The notes under the pieces are model-generated. The model was not told the DNA's origin. It was given only the letters and a program-made list of their open reading frames with translations, and searched no databases. A DNA stretch of 64,000 nucleotides from Glycomyces tritici (GTDB lineage Bacteria > Actinomycetota > Actinomycetes > Mycobacteriales > Micromonosporaceae), in NCBI RefSeq assembly GCF_030403505.1, contig NZ_JAUEMJ010000010.1:1-64000 (forward strand). The letters are read 5' to 3'. The position numbers and the translations under genes are program-made. This document shows positions 25,802 to 34,136 of the stretch, in pieces (position 1 is the first letter of the stretch; every line of letters begins with the position of its first letter).

Positions 25802-26172
25802 TGGCCGACTTCGAGCATCAGCCGCTGCTCGACGACGATGCGGGGCCGCTGGTGCGGCCCTACACCGTGTCGAACGGCCGCACCGTGCCGACGAAGAAGA
25901 TGGACCTGCTGTCGCTGGTCCGGTCGACCGGGCAGATGCGGCCGGCGCAGTTGGAGGCCGAGCACGCCGAGACCCTGCTCCTGTGCCGGGAGCCGATCTC
26001 GGTCGCCGAGGTCTCGGCGCACATGCGCCTGCCGGCGATGGTCATCAAGGTGTTGCTCTCCGATCTCGTCGACTGCGGAGCGATCGTCACCCACGCTCCG
26101 GACCCGGCCGTCGACCCCACTGACCAAACCGTATTGGAGGCACTCCTCAATGGCCTACAACGGCGACTTTGA
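25801..26172 (+). CDS. cvnC: Conservon DUF742 protein CvnC
   Basis: 123-residue DUF742 protein. It contains a conserved acidic start with 'LVRPYTVSNGRT', a winged-helix-like section (LEAEHAETLLLCREPISVAE, VSAHMRLPAMVIKVLLSDLV), and the ending DQTVLEALLNGLQRRL. Its start overlaps cvnB by one base and its 3' end overlaps cvnD by 23 bases, a tightly coupled arrangement. Confidence 0.93.
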   Translation: MADFEHQPLLDDDAGPLVRPYTVSNGRTVPTKKMDLLSLVRSTGQMRPAQLEAEHAETLLLCREPISVAEVSAHMRLPAMVIKVLLSDLVDCGAIVTHAPDPAVDPTDQTVLEALLNGLQRRL

Positions 26173-26752
26173 CCGCTCGCCAGCACAACAACCAGCACTG
26201 CCCACTGCCATCAAGCTGCTCGTCGCCGGGGGGTTCGGCGTCGGCAAGACCACCTTCGTCGGGGCGGTCTCGGAGATCGAGCCGCTGAGCACCGAGGAGA
26301 CCATCACGATGGCCTCGATCGGCACGGACGACCTCACCGGCGTCGGAGACAAGGTGACGACGACCGTGGCGTTGGACTTCGGCCGTATCACCCTCGACCG
26401 GCAGCACATCCTGTACCTGTTCGGCACGCCCGGTCAGGACCGGTTCTGGTTCATGTGGAATGAGCTTTCGGACGGGGCCTTCGGCGCGGTGGTGCTGGCG
26501 GACACGCGGCGCTTGGAGGACTGCTTCCCGGCGCTCGACTTCTTCGAGCGGCGGGGCACGTCGTTCATCGTGGCGGTCAACGAGTTCGAATCCGGCTTCC
26601 ACTACGAGCCGGAAGAGGTCAGGGCCGCATTGGACCTCAAACCGAATATCCCGATCGTCTGCTGCGACGCACGCGATCCACGTTCCGCGACCTTGGTGCT
26701 GGTCACGTTGACCAAGCACCTGATGTCGGCCGCTGCTTCCAGCGTCCGGTGA
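26150..26752 (+). CDS. cvnD: Conservon GTPase-like protein CvnD
   Basis: 200-residue Ras-like ATP/GTP-binding protein: P-loop GGFGVGKTT near residues 25-33, switch I with TEETITMASIGTDD, G3-like FGTPGQDRFWFMWNELSDG, and VAVNEFE in place of the NKxD motif. These are the characteristic residues of conservon GTPases. ATG 26150 is preceded by TTGGAGG. It is the output element of the cvnABCD complex; in Streptomyces such systems influence development and antibiotic production. Confidence 0.93.
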   Translation: MAYNGDFDRSPAQQPALPTAIKLLVAGGFGVGKTTFVGAVSEIEPLSTEETITMASIGTDDLTGVGDKVTTTVALDFGRITLDRQHILYLFGTPGQDRFWFMWNELSDGAFGAVVLADTRRLEDCFPALDFFERRGTSFIVAVNEFESGFHYEPEEVRAALDLKPNIPIVCCDARDPRSATLVLVTLTKHLMSAAASSVR

Positions 26753-26763
26753 AGGAGCCCAGC

Positions 26764-27357
26764 ATGTCCATGCCCGAGAGCGAGTTCCGACTCACGATCA
26801 CGCCCGATGACCCGGGAGCCACCGAGCGGGCCAAGCGCCTGCGCGACCTGGGGATCGGCAATCTGCCCGACCCCGAGTTCGATGAGCTCGCCCACGAGCT
26901 GACCGAGCTCACCGGTGCGCCTTACGCGATGGTGAACTTCATCGACGAGGAGCACCAGTACTTCGCGGGCCTCGCGGCCCCGACCCCGGATGCGGCCAGC
27001 CAGGCGATCGCGGGGGCCTCCGAGGCCCCCGAGGTCGGCCGCGAGATGGACCGCGACCACGGTTACTGCCCGCATGTGGTGGTGCGCGGCAAGGCCCTCG
27101 TCCTGGGGGACGTCTGCGACTACCCCCGGTTCGCGGGGAACCCGGTGGTCGACAAGATCGGCATCCGCTCCTATCTGGGGGCGCCGCTGATCGACGACGA
27201 GGGGAACACGCTGGGTACGGTGTGCGTGGTCGACACGGAGACCCACGACTGGGGCCGCCCGGGCCTGGAGATCATCAAGGGCATGGCCGCCAAGGTGATG
27301 GACCGGATCCGGGAGCGCAACGCCGGGATCCAGTCCGGCAATTCTCTGCAGGGGTGA
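26764..27357 (+). CDS. GAF-domain protein, last gene of the conservon
   Basis: 197-residue cytosolic protein that is almost entirely one GAF domain. It has the order TGAPYAMVNFIDEEHQYFAG, RDHGYCPHVVVRGKALVLGD, YPRFAGNPVVDKIGIRSYLG, LIDDEGNTLGTVCVVD. The single-cysteine segment HGYCPHVV is typical of the actinobacterial GAF group often found after cvnD (where other conservons carry a cytochrome P450). ATG 26764 is chosen because AAGGAG lies six bases upstream; GTG 26749 overlaps the cvnD stop but has no ribosome site. A ligand such as a cyclic nucleotide or redox cue is possible but not shown. Confidence 0.85.
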   Translation: MSMPESEFRLTITPDDPGATERAKRLRDLGIGNLPDPEFDELAHELTELTGAPYAMVNFIDEEHQYFAGLAAPTPDAASQAIAGASEAPEVGREMDRDHGYCPHVVVRGKALVLGDVCDYPRFAGNPVVDKIGIRSYLGAPLIDDEGNTLGTVCVVDTETHDWGRPGLEIIKGMAAKVMDRIRERNAGIQSGNSLQG

Positions 27358-27360
27358 ACG

Positions 27361-27392
27361 AATGGGGAGGCGGCCGACGCCGCCTCCCCATT
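27361..27392. terminator. Bidirectional terminator
   Basis: 14-bp perfect stem (27361-27374 with 27379-27392) closed by a four-base loop, lying between the convergent GAF and acyl-CoA dehydrogenase genes. Confidence 0.88.
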
Positions 27393-27435
27393 GCTGCATG
27401 CCCGAGCTTCCGGCCGATCCTCCGGATCTCGCGCT

Positions 27436-28632
27436 CTAGTGCACTGCGACCGCCTCGCCGTTGACGATGCGCTCGGACCACTGGCCCTTGGTCCGTCCCA
27501 TCGCCGCCTCGGCGAGGCGCAGGCGCTGCACGTCGGAGGTGCCTGCGGGGGCGAAGATGTGGTACGCGTCCCGCAGGAACCGCTCGATCGGCCGCTCGGT
27601 GGTGAGGCCGATCGCGGCATGGATCTCCATCGCCTCGCGCGCCGAGTCCAGTGCGGACTCCACGTTGACGAGCTTGGCGTTCATCAGCTCGATGTCGCAG
27701 GGCATGCCCTGGTCGAGCAGGTGCACCGCGTGGTAGGCGGTGATCCTGGCCGTCATGAGCCGTGAGGTGATCTGTCCGATCTTCTGCTTGATGTTGTCGA
27801 GCTCGGCGAGGGGCTTCCCGTACAGCTCCCGTTGGGACGCGTAGGCGACGGTCTCGTCGAGGATCGCCTGGTGGATGCCGAGCGACACCGCCGTCAGGTT
27901 GGAGCGCCCGTACAGGATCGACGAGGAGTAGGCGACCGAGAGGCCTTGGCCCTCTTCGCCGAGCCGGTTCGTGGCGGGCACGCGGCAGTTCTCGAACAGG
28001 AGCTCCCCGAAGCTGAACCCGTGCAGGCCCATCGTGGACTGCTGCGGGGCCAGTGCGAACCCGGGCCGGTCGGACTCGACGAGGAACGCCGTGAGCCCCT
28101 TGGGGCCCAAGCCGGTGCGCACGACCACGCCGTGGAGGTCGCCGACATGGCTGTTGCCGACGAAGACCTTGTGGCCGTTGAGGATGTAGTCGTCGCCGTC
28201 GCGGACGGCCCTGGCGCGCATGCCGAGCACGTGGCCGCCGGAGGCGGATTCGGTGACGGCGATCGTGGGGAGGCAGTCGCCGTAGGCGACCTTGGGCAGC
28301 CAGGTCTTCTTCTGCTCGTCCGAGCCGTAATGGAGGATCTTGGCGACCCCGAGCTGGGAGGCCTGCACCATCGCGCCCATGGCACCGGAGACTCGGGCCA
28401 GTTCTTCGATGATGATGGTCTTCGCCAAGTGCCCCATGCCCATCCCGCCGTAGTCGACGGGGATGGTGACTCCGAGCCAGCCTTGGGCGGCGATGAGGCG
28501 GGAGAGCTCGTGGTGGACGGTCTTCTGGGTCTCCATCTCGGGGACGCGCGGGCGCACTTCGCGTTCGGCGAAGGCCCGGACCTCGGCTCTGAGGGCGTCG
28601 TGCTGTTCATTGGTGAAGTAGCCGGTCGTCAA
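27436..28632 (-). CDS. Acyl-CoA dehydrogenase family protein lacking the usual catalytic glutamate
   Basis: 398-residue flavoprotein of the acyl-CoA dehydrogenase fold. FAD/substrate motifs are present: TIAVTESASGGHV, the strand YILNGHKVFVGN, the helix pair around YASQRELYGKPL, and the dimer-facing 'EIHAAIGLTTERPIERFLRDAY'. The C-terminal motif reads IFAPAGTSDVQRLRLAE where MCAD-like enzymes have YEGTSEIQR, so the catalytic base position holds alanine. The alternative isovaleryl-type glutamate is also not evident. It could act on an unusual, possibly carrier-bound, substrate. TTG 28632 is the only start with correct domain length; GGGGG lies upstream. Confidence 0.85.
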   Translation of the reverse strand: MTTGYFTNEQHDALRAEVRAFAEREVRPRVPEMETQKTVHHELSRLIAAQGWLGVTIPVDYGGMGMGHLAKTIIIEELARVSGAMGAMVQASQLGVAKILHYGSDEQKKTWLPKVAYGDCLPTIAVTESASGGHVLGMRARAVRDGDDYILNGHKVFVGNSHVGDLHGVVVRTGLGPKGLTAFLVESDRPGFALAPQQSTMGLHGFSFGELLFENCRVPATNRLGEEGQGLSVAYSSSILYGRSNLTAVSLGIHQAILDETVAYASQRELYGKPLAELDNIKQKIGQITSRLMTARITAYHAVHLLDQGMPCDIELMNAKLVNVESALDSAREAMEIHAAIGLTTERPIERFLRDAYHIFAPAGTSDVQRLRLAEAAMGRTKGQWSERIVNGEAVAVH

Positions 28633-29019
28633 CGGGTAACCCCCTGTGGGCGTCTTGCTCGCCTATGACCGCTCCGCAGCAGTCCCCACCGGTGACGAGC
28701 TGTATATGCGAGTTGTATTCGCAGTGACTGTAGCAACCGGTTTCGCATGGGGCAAGGGTCGACAATGTGGACACGCAGTTGTGACGGGTCAGTAACAAGT
28801 CGCTGTGCTGCAAGGGATCACGTGCGCGAATACGAGTCTCGTATCGCGAGAGTGAGGGTGCGCTAACCGTCGCATTGTGCTACGGGATAGGCCGTCTTTA
28901 CTGTTATCGGGGCGTTGTGAAGGCGTTATGCTGCGTTGACTCGGGTGCAATCGTCCCATGATTGGATCTGACTGGGGGCAGCCCCGGCCCGCCATCCCAT
29001 CGACCTCCAACGGAGTGCC
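28633..29019. promoter_or_regulatory. 387-bp divergent regulatory region with a TACGAG/CTCGTA operator-like palindrome
   Basis: Separates the leftward dehydrogenase gene from the rightward 5'-nucleotidase gene. Contains a 7-bp inverted repeat with one central base, ATACGAG-T-CTCGTAT (28830-28844), suitable for a dimeric repressor. A second AT-rich patch near 28695-28730 is the likely promoter of the dehydrogenase. No gene in this stretch. Confidence 0.5.
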
Positions 29020-30756
29020 ATGTTCACCATCAGAAGGAAGCGCCGCGCCGTGGCCGTCGTCGGCGCCGCGGCGCTCGCCGCGACCACGCTCGCCGTCGGC
29101 GCGTGGTCGGCCAACGCCGGCCAGCACCACCCCAACCGCGAGGTGGACCTGCAGCTGCTGGCCCTCAACGACTTCCACGGCTACATCGAGGCCAGCGCCT
29201 CCAACACGTGGCCGATCGACGGCGTGAACACGCCCGTGGGCGGCGCCGAGTACCTGGCGACCCACCTCGAAAAGGCCCGCGAAGGCGAGCGCTACTCCAC
29301 GACCGTGGCCGCCGGCGACCTCATCGGCGCCAGCCCCTTCCTCTCCGCCGTGTACGACGACGAGCCGACGATCGAGTCCCTGAACGCCATGGGCGTCGAG
29401 GTCTCCTCGGTCGGCAACCACGAGTTCGACGCCGGGTTCGACGAGCTCAACCGCATCATCGAAGGCGACGGGGACTTCGAGGGCGCGGACTTCCCATACC
29501 TCGGCGCGAACGTCGTCGACGAGGCCACCGGCAAGCCCGTCCTGGACCCGTACTGGGTCAAGGACTTCGGCCGCGGCATCAAGGTCGGCTTCATCGGCAT
29601 GACCCTGGAGGGCACGGGCGACATCGTCTCCCAGTCCGGCATCGCGGGCCTGGAGTTCACCGACGAGGTGGAGACGGCCAACAAGTACGCCAAGGAGCTC
29701 AAGCGCAAGGGCGTCAACGCGATCGTGGTGCTCATGCACGAGGGCGGCGTCCCGGTCGCCGAGGACACCGGCCACGAGTGCGAGTCGCTGGACGGCACGG
29801 CGGTCGGCATGTCCGGCCCGATCGTGGACATCGCCGAGAACATGACCCCGCTCGTTGACGTCCTGGTCACCGGCCACACCCACAACGAGTACGTGTGCTC
29901 GGTGCCCGACCCGGCCGGGAACCCGCGCATGGTCACCTCCGCGTCCTCGTACGGCCGCGTGTTCACGCAGATCGACGCGACGTATGACAAGCGCACCAAG
30001 GACATCGTGCGCTCGTCGGTGACCGGTTCGAACACGATCGTCACCCGCGACGTGGAGCCGAACGGCGAGCAGCAGGACATCATCGCCTCCTACACGGGCG
30101 AGGGCTACGACGAGGTCGCCAACCGCCTGGTCTGCCTCATCGCCGAGGACATCAAGCGCGCGCCGAACGGCAACCGCGCCGTCGAGTTCCCCCTCGGGAG
30201 CCTCATCGCCGACGCGCAGCTGTGGAACACCGCGAGCGCCGACACCGGCGGAGCCGAGCTGGCCCTCATGAACCCCGGCGGGGTGCGCCAGGACCTCGTG
30301 TACGGCGCCGGCACCCCCGGCGAGGTCACGTACAAGGAGGTCTTCGAGGTCCAGCCGTTCGCGAACTACGTGGTCACGCTCGACCTGACCGGCGCGCAGA
30401 TCCTGGCCGGGCTCCAGCAGCAGCTGCCGAGCGCGGCCCGCTCGACGACCCTGCAGCTCCAGGTCTCCGAGGGCTTCACGTACACATGGGACAAGACCAA
30501 GACGGGCACGGACCAGATCGTGGCCGACTCGCTCATGCTCAACGGCGAGCCGATCGCCATGGACCAGACCTACCGGGTCACGATGAACTCGTTCCTCGCC
30601 GACGGCGGCGACTCGTTCACCGCGTTCAAGGACGGCACCAACCGCCTCTTCGGCGAACTCGATGTGGACGCGTTCGAGGACTACCTCGCGGAGTTCGGCA
30701 CCGCCGCGGCGCCGCTCCAGGCGCCCGAGCTCGGACGGGTCACAGTGATCTCCTAG
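29020..30756 (+). CDS. Secreted 5'-nucleotidase / 2',3'-cyclic phosphodiesterase family (UshA-like)
   Basis: 578-residue exported metallophosphoesterase. Signal peptide MFTIRRKRRAVAVVGAAALA, cleavage near residue 33. The N-terminal dimetal domain shows LLALNDFHGYI (D and H ligands), AAGDLIGASP, VGNHEFDAGF, VLMHEGG and TGHTHNEY. The C-terminal 5'-nucleotidase specificity domain starts near residue 360 and includes ALMNPGGVRQDL and FEVQPFANYVV. It releases phosphate and nucleosides outside the cell; no PHO box is seen upstream. Confidence 0.92.
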   Translation: MFTIRRKRRAVAVVGAAALAATTLAVGAWSANAGQHHPNREVDLQLLALNDFHGYIEASASNTWPIDGVNTPVGGAEYLATHLEKAREGERYSTTVAAGDLIGASPFLSAVYDDEPTIESLNAMGVEVSSVGNHEFDAGFDELNRIIEGDGDFEGADFPYLGANVVDEATGKPVLDPYWVKDFGRGIKVGFIGMTLEGTGDIVSQSGIAGLEFTDEVETANKYAKELKRKGVNAIVVLMHEGGVPVAEDTGHECESLDGTAVGMSGPIVDIAENMTPLVDVLVTGHTHNEYVCSVPDPAGNPRMVTSASSYGRVFTQIDATYDKRTKDIVRSSVTGSNTIVTRDVEPNGEQQDIIASYTGEGYDEVANRLVCLIAEDIKRAPNGNRAVEFPLGSLIADAQLWNTASADTGGAELALMNPGGVRQDLVYGAGTPGEVTYKEVFEVQPFANYVVTLDLTGAQILAGLQQQLPSAARSTTLQLQVSEGFTYTWDKTKTGTDQIVADSLMLNGEPIAMDQTYRVTMNSFLADGGDSFTAFKDGTNRLFGELDVDAFEDYLAEFGTAAAPLQAPELGRVTVIS

Positions 30757-30771
30757 CTGTCTGAGTGGATT

Positions 30772-30806
30772 CACAGCGGCGGAGCAGGGAATGCTTCGCC
30801 GCTGTG
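30772..30806 (+). terminator. Intrinsic terminator after the 5'-nucleotidase gene
   Basis: 10-bp stem CACAGCGGCG/CGCCGCTGTG (30772-30781 with 30797-30806) with an inner AGCA/TGCT pairing. Confidence 0.8.
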
Positions 30807-30874
30807 TCGTGTTCAGGGCAGTGACCGGATAGGCTGATAATCACCCTTGAAATTCCAACGGAGGACCGCAGGTC

Positions 30875-31696
30875 ATGGCAATGCAGAGCAGGAACTCATC
30901 CCTTCGAAATATGGTGAAGACCCAGTACAACGAGCAGCACATGGGTGCCGCGTACGGGCCTTACGGGCAGATGACCCAGGCTCCGCAGGCTGAGACCATG
31001 CGGATCGACGACGTCATCGTCCGTACTGTGGCGCTGGTCGGCGCGACCTTCGTCGCGGCGATCCTCACGTACTCGATGGTCGCCGACGGCATCGCGAACA
31101 ACGACGCGGACGCCATCGGCACCGCCATGATGCTCGGGACGATCGGCATGGTCGTGGGCCTCGGCATCATGATCTTCTCGATGTTCAAGCCGGTCACGAA
31201 CCCGTTCGTGGCCTTCGCGTACGCGATCGGCCAGGGCCTGCTCCTCGGCGGCGTCTCCGCCGTGTTCGAGCAGCAGTGGCCGGGCATCGTCGTGAACGCC
31301 CTCCTGGCGACCATCCTCGTGTTCGGCGCGATGCTCGCGCTGTACAAGTTCCGCATCCTGAAGAACTCGCCGATGTTCACCAAGGTCATCGTCGGCGCGG
31401 GCATCGGCATCTTCGCCCTCTCGATGGTCAACCTCATCGCGGGCGCGTTCGGCATGGACCTGGGCCTGTTCGCCGCTCCCGGCGAGTCGGCCTCGGCGCT
31501 CCAGTGGATCATCGCGATCGGCATCACGCTGTGGGCCGCGTTCTCGTTCATCCTCGACTTCGACATGATCGAGTACGCCGCGAACAACGGCGCCGCGAAG
31601 AAGTACGCCTGGGCGGGGGCCTTCGGCCTCACCGCGGGCCTCATCTTCCTGTACTGGAACCTGCTGCGCCTCCTGTCCTACTTCCAGGGCGACTAG
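30875..31696 (+). CDS. Bax inhibitor-1/YccA family membrane protein
   Basis: 273-residue protein with a soluble N-terminus (RNSSLRNMVKTQYNEQHMGA) and seven hydrophobic helices. Family landmarks: the acidic membrane segment SFILDFDMIEYAANNGA, the ending FGLTAGLIFLYWNLLRLLSYF, and a central FAYAIGQGLLLGGVSAVFEQ. The family (YccA, BsYetJ, human BI-1) contains pH-sensitive calcium leak channels; bacterial members also associate with membrane proteases. GGAGG is well placed before the ATG. It is followed by a small gene five bases downstream. Confidence 0.93.
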   Translation: MAMQSRNSSLRNMVKTQYNEQHMGAAYGPYGQMTQAPQAETMRIDDVIVRTVALVGATFVAAILTYSMVADGIANNDADAIGTAMMLGTIGMVVGLGIMIFSMFKPVTNPFVAFAYAIGQGLLLGGVSAVFEQQWPGIVVNALLATILVFGAMLALYKFRILKNSPMFTKVIVGAGIGIFALSMVNLIAGAFGMDLGLFAAPGESASALQWIIAIGITLWAAFSFILDFDMIEYAANNGAAKKYAWAGAFGLTAGLIFLYWNLLRLLSYFQGD

Positions 31697-31701
31697 CGGC
31701 T

Positions 31702-32004
31702 TTGAGCACCGAACTCGAGCGGGCGATCGGGCGTGTCGTCGAAGGCACGCGCCACTGGTCGCCCGCTCGCCTGTCCTCTCGGGCGACGGCGATGCACGCC
31801 CTCGTCCAGGCCCTGGCCGACCTCGCGGCCGACGCCGAGGGCCAGCCGCGGCGGATCGTGCCGCGCCTGCCGAACGACACGCACCTGCCCGACCAGCTGC
31901 AGGTGATCGGCCTCGACCTCCTCGAGTTCGAGTCGAAGCTCACCGAGGAGCAGCGGGCCGCCGCCGAAGCGGCGATCCAGCGGGCCCGGTCCGCGCTGTT
32001 CTAG
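31702..32004 (+). CDS. Small hypothetical protein downstream of the Bax inhibitor gene
   Basis: 100-residue soluble helical protein beginning TTG at 31702, five bases after the preceding stop. Segments include GRVVEGTRHWSPARLSSRAT, MHALVQALADLAADAEGQ and an amphipathic C-terminal helix [19 protein letters not shown]. No family recognised. It ends with a 4-bp overlap against the convergent FUSC-like gene. Probably co-transcribed with the Bax inhibitor gene. Confidence 0.6.
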   Translation: MSTELERAIGRVVEGTRHWSPARLSSRATAMHALVQALADLAADAEGQPRRIVPRLPNDTHLPDQLQVIGLDLLEFESKLTEEQRAAAEAAIQRARSALF

Positions 32005-34079
32005 GCGTTCCAGCCGGCCATGAGCAGGGCGGCGTCGTCCAGGGCCTCCACCACGTTGTCGGACTCCCAGCGCAGCACGCTGCGCCGCGTCCGCGTGTCC
32101 CGGTCCTCGATGGCCGCGAGGCGGAAGTCGAGGCGCTGCACGGCCTCGCTGAGGTCGATGCCGCGCGGCGGCGCGTCGCCCCGGGCCAGCGCCGCCAGCC
32201 GCAGGTAGGCCGTGTCGAGCGAGTCCGCGAACGCGTCGACCCCCGCGAGGCCCGTCGCCTGCTCGTCCCGGCCCAGCGTCGCATTCACCGCCACCAGGGC
32301 CCTTGCCGCCCTTGACAATGCCGCCTCCGCACCGAGTGCGTCCGCCGAGAGCGGGCCCGGCCCGGCGACCGGTTCGGCCTTCGCCTGGTCGGCGGCGGCG
32401 GTGAGGGCGGAGCGGCGGGCCCGGATCTGGTCGATCGCGGCGTGCATGACCTTGCGGTCGTAGTCGGCCGGGTGCGCCTGGCGGTCCAGGGAGAGCCGGG
32501 CGTAGTCGCGGTAGGCGTCCACGAGGTCCCCCAGGAGGTCGCCGAGGCGGCGGGTCTGCCAGGTGGGGGCGAGCGTGTAGAAGCCGATCGCGAGCGCCGC
32601 GCCCACGAGGGTGCAGGCGCCCCGGTCGAGTGCGGCGGCGATCGGGTTCTCACCCGAGAGGTCGATCTGGAACACGGTGAAACCGGAGACGGCCGCGGCG
32701 AACACGAGCATCGACACCGGCCGCGTCAGATAGGCGATGAGCGCGTACGCGAGCACGACCAGGCTCAGCCACAGCTGGTCCTGCGGCAGCAGCATCCCCA
32801 GGAGCGAGGCGAAGACGACGCCGCCGGTGGTGCCGACCGCGCGGGTGACGCCGCGGGTGAGGGTCCCGGCGAAATCGGCCTGCAGCACCAGCCAGGCGGT
32901 GAGCGGGATCCAGTAGCCGTGGCCGGTGGGCCAGGCGAGGCCGATGGTCATGGCGAGCGCGATGACGCCGGCGCGGCGCAGCGCGTGGTGGATCACCGGG
33001 TCGCGGCGGTGCAGGCGGGCCCGGAGCTGGCCCACGGCCTGGCGGGCGGTGCCGGCGGCGTGCGCGAGCGCGGGGTCGGCGACGACGTCGTCGCCGCCGG
33101 CGGTGAGGCGCTCGGCGAACCCGCCGGTCTCGTGGAGGGTGCGCAGGAGCCCGCCGATCTCGGTGGGCATGGTGCCGGTGGCGGTGGCCATCGGGTTCTG
33201 CGAGAGGCCGTCGAGGAGGGCGTCCCAGTCGAGTTCGGTGGGGGCGCGGGAGGTGATCTGCTCGGCGAAGTGGCCGAGGAGCCGGGCGGCGAGTTCCAAA
33301 GCCTCCGAATAGAACTCGACGGTGTCGCGGTCCTGCGCGTCGGCGCGGGCGCGCGCCGAGGCGACCCGGCCGATCGCGGTCGACACGGCGTAGATCTGGC
33401 GGCGCGCCTCCAGGACCGCCGCGGGCAGGGCCCGGCGGCGGTCGAGTTCCTGCGCGGCCTCGAAGAGCGGCTCGGTGCGGAACGGCGCGTTGGGGTCGGC
33501 GGCGAGCGCGTCCGCTTCGGCCGCGAGGGCCAGCCAGGCGTCGGCGAGGGTGCGCCGGTCCTCGGCCCACCGGTAGTACGGGGGCAGGAGCGCCGTCAGC
33601 GCCTGCACCGCGCCGCCCGCCGCGCACGCGACCGCCGCGAGGAGCACCCCGGCTTCGGCGGTGAGGTGATCGGCGAGGAAGAACATGATGCCGGAGACGG
33701 TGAACGTGACGCCCGCGATGTGCGTGACCGAGCCGATGAACGTGAGCGTGAACGCGTAGGCGGCCGCCGCGGCGATGAGCACGATCGGGTCGCCGATCGA
33801 GCCGAGCACGACCCCGAGCGCGCCGGCCGCGCCGACCAGCAGCGGCAGCGAGGGCCCGGTGCGGGTGCCGGGGGTCAGCATCGCGACGCCGCCGAGCCAC
33901 GCGCCCATGACCGCGGCCTGCCCCCACGAGGGGTGGCCGGCGAACGCGACGGCGCTCATGGCGACCGCGATGCCGAACGCGGCGCGCACCGCGAGGACCG
34001 GCACGGCCTCGCCCGGCGTCCATGACCGCAGGTCCCGGCCGACCCGGCGGAACGATTCGCGGACCCCAGGGTTGAGCAC
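32001..34079 (-). CDS. FUSC family membrane protein (aromatic-acid-exporter-like)
   Basis: 692-residue protein with two membrane blocks of about six helices each (residues 25-170 and 370-510) separated by a long cytoplasmic helical region, and a C-terminal soluble domain. The second block has the FUSC-like stretch [20 protein letters not shown] then [17 protein letters not shown], as in FusC/AaeB/YccS proteins, which export aromatic acids or act in envelope stress. GTG 34079 follows TACCCT by six bases (minus strand) without a ribosome site, so the transcript is probably leaderless and diverges from guaA. Confidence 0.85.
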   Translation of the reverse strand: MLNPGVRESFRRVGRDLRSWTPGEAVPVLAVRAAFGIAVAMSAVAFAGHPSWGQAAVMGAWLGGVAMLTPGTRTGPSLPLLVGAAGALGVVLGSIGDPIVLIAAAAAYAFTLTFIGSVTHIAGVTFTVSGIMFFLADHLTAEAGVLLAAVACAAGGAVQALTALLPPYYRWAEDRRTLADAWLALAAEADALAADPNAPFRTEPLFEAAQELDRRRALPAAVLEARRQIYAVSTAIGRVASARARADAQDRDTVEFYSEALELAARLLGHFAEQITSRAPTELDWDALLDGLSQNPMATATGTMPTEIGGLLRTLHETGGFAERLTAGGDDVVADPALAHAAGTARQAVGQLRARLHRRDPVIHHALRRAGVIALAMTIGLAWPTGHGYWIPLTAWLVLQADFAGTLTRGVTRAVGTTGGVVFASLLGMLLPQDQLWLSLVVLAYALIAYLTRPVSMLVFAAAVSGFTVFQIDLSGENPIAAALDRGACTLVGAALAIGFYTLAPTWQTRRLGDLLGDLVDAYRDYARLSLDRQAHPADYDRKVMHAAIDQIRARRSALTAAADQAKAEPVAGPGPLSADALGAEAALSRAARALVAVNATLGRDEQATGLAGVDAFADSLDTAYLRLAALARGDAPPRGIDLSEAVQRLDFRLAAIEDRDTRTRRSVLRWESDNVVEALDDAALLMAGWNA

Positions 34080-34136
34080 GTCATCAGGGTAGCCGCGCCT
34101 TCCGGTGTGAGGCCCCTTACCGGTTACCCTGGTGGC
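34080..34136. promoter_or_regulatory. Mirror-image leaderless promoters of guaA and the FUSC gene
   Basis: On the plus strand TACCCT (34125-34130), six bases, ATG of guaA. On the minus strand TACCCT (34091-34086), six bases, GTG of the FUSC gene. Inverted repeat GGGTAGCCG/CGGTTACCC (34087 and 34121) comprises the two -10 regions. Good -35 hexamers are not seen. Confidence 0.65.
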
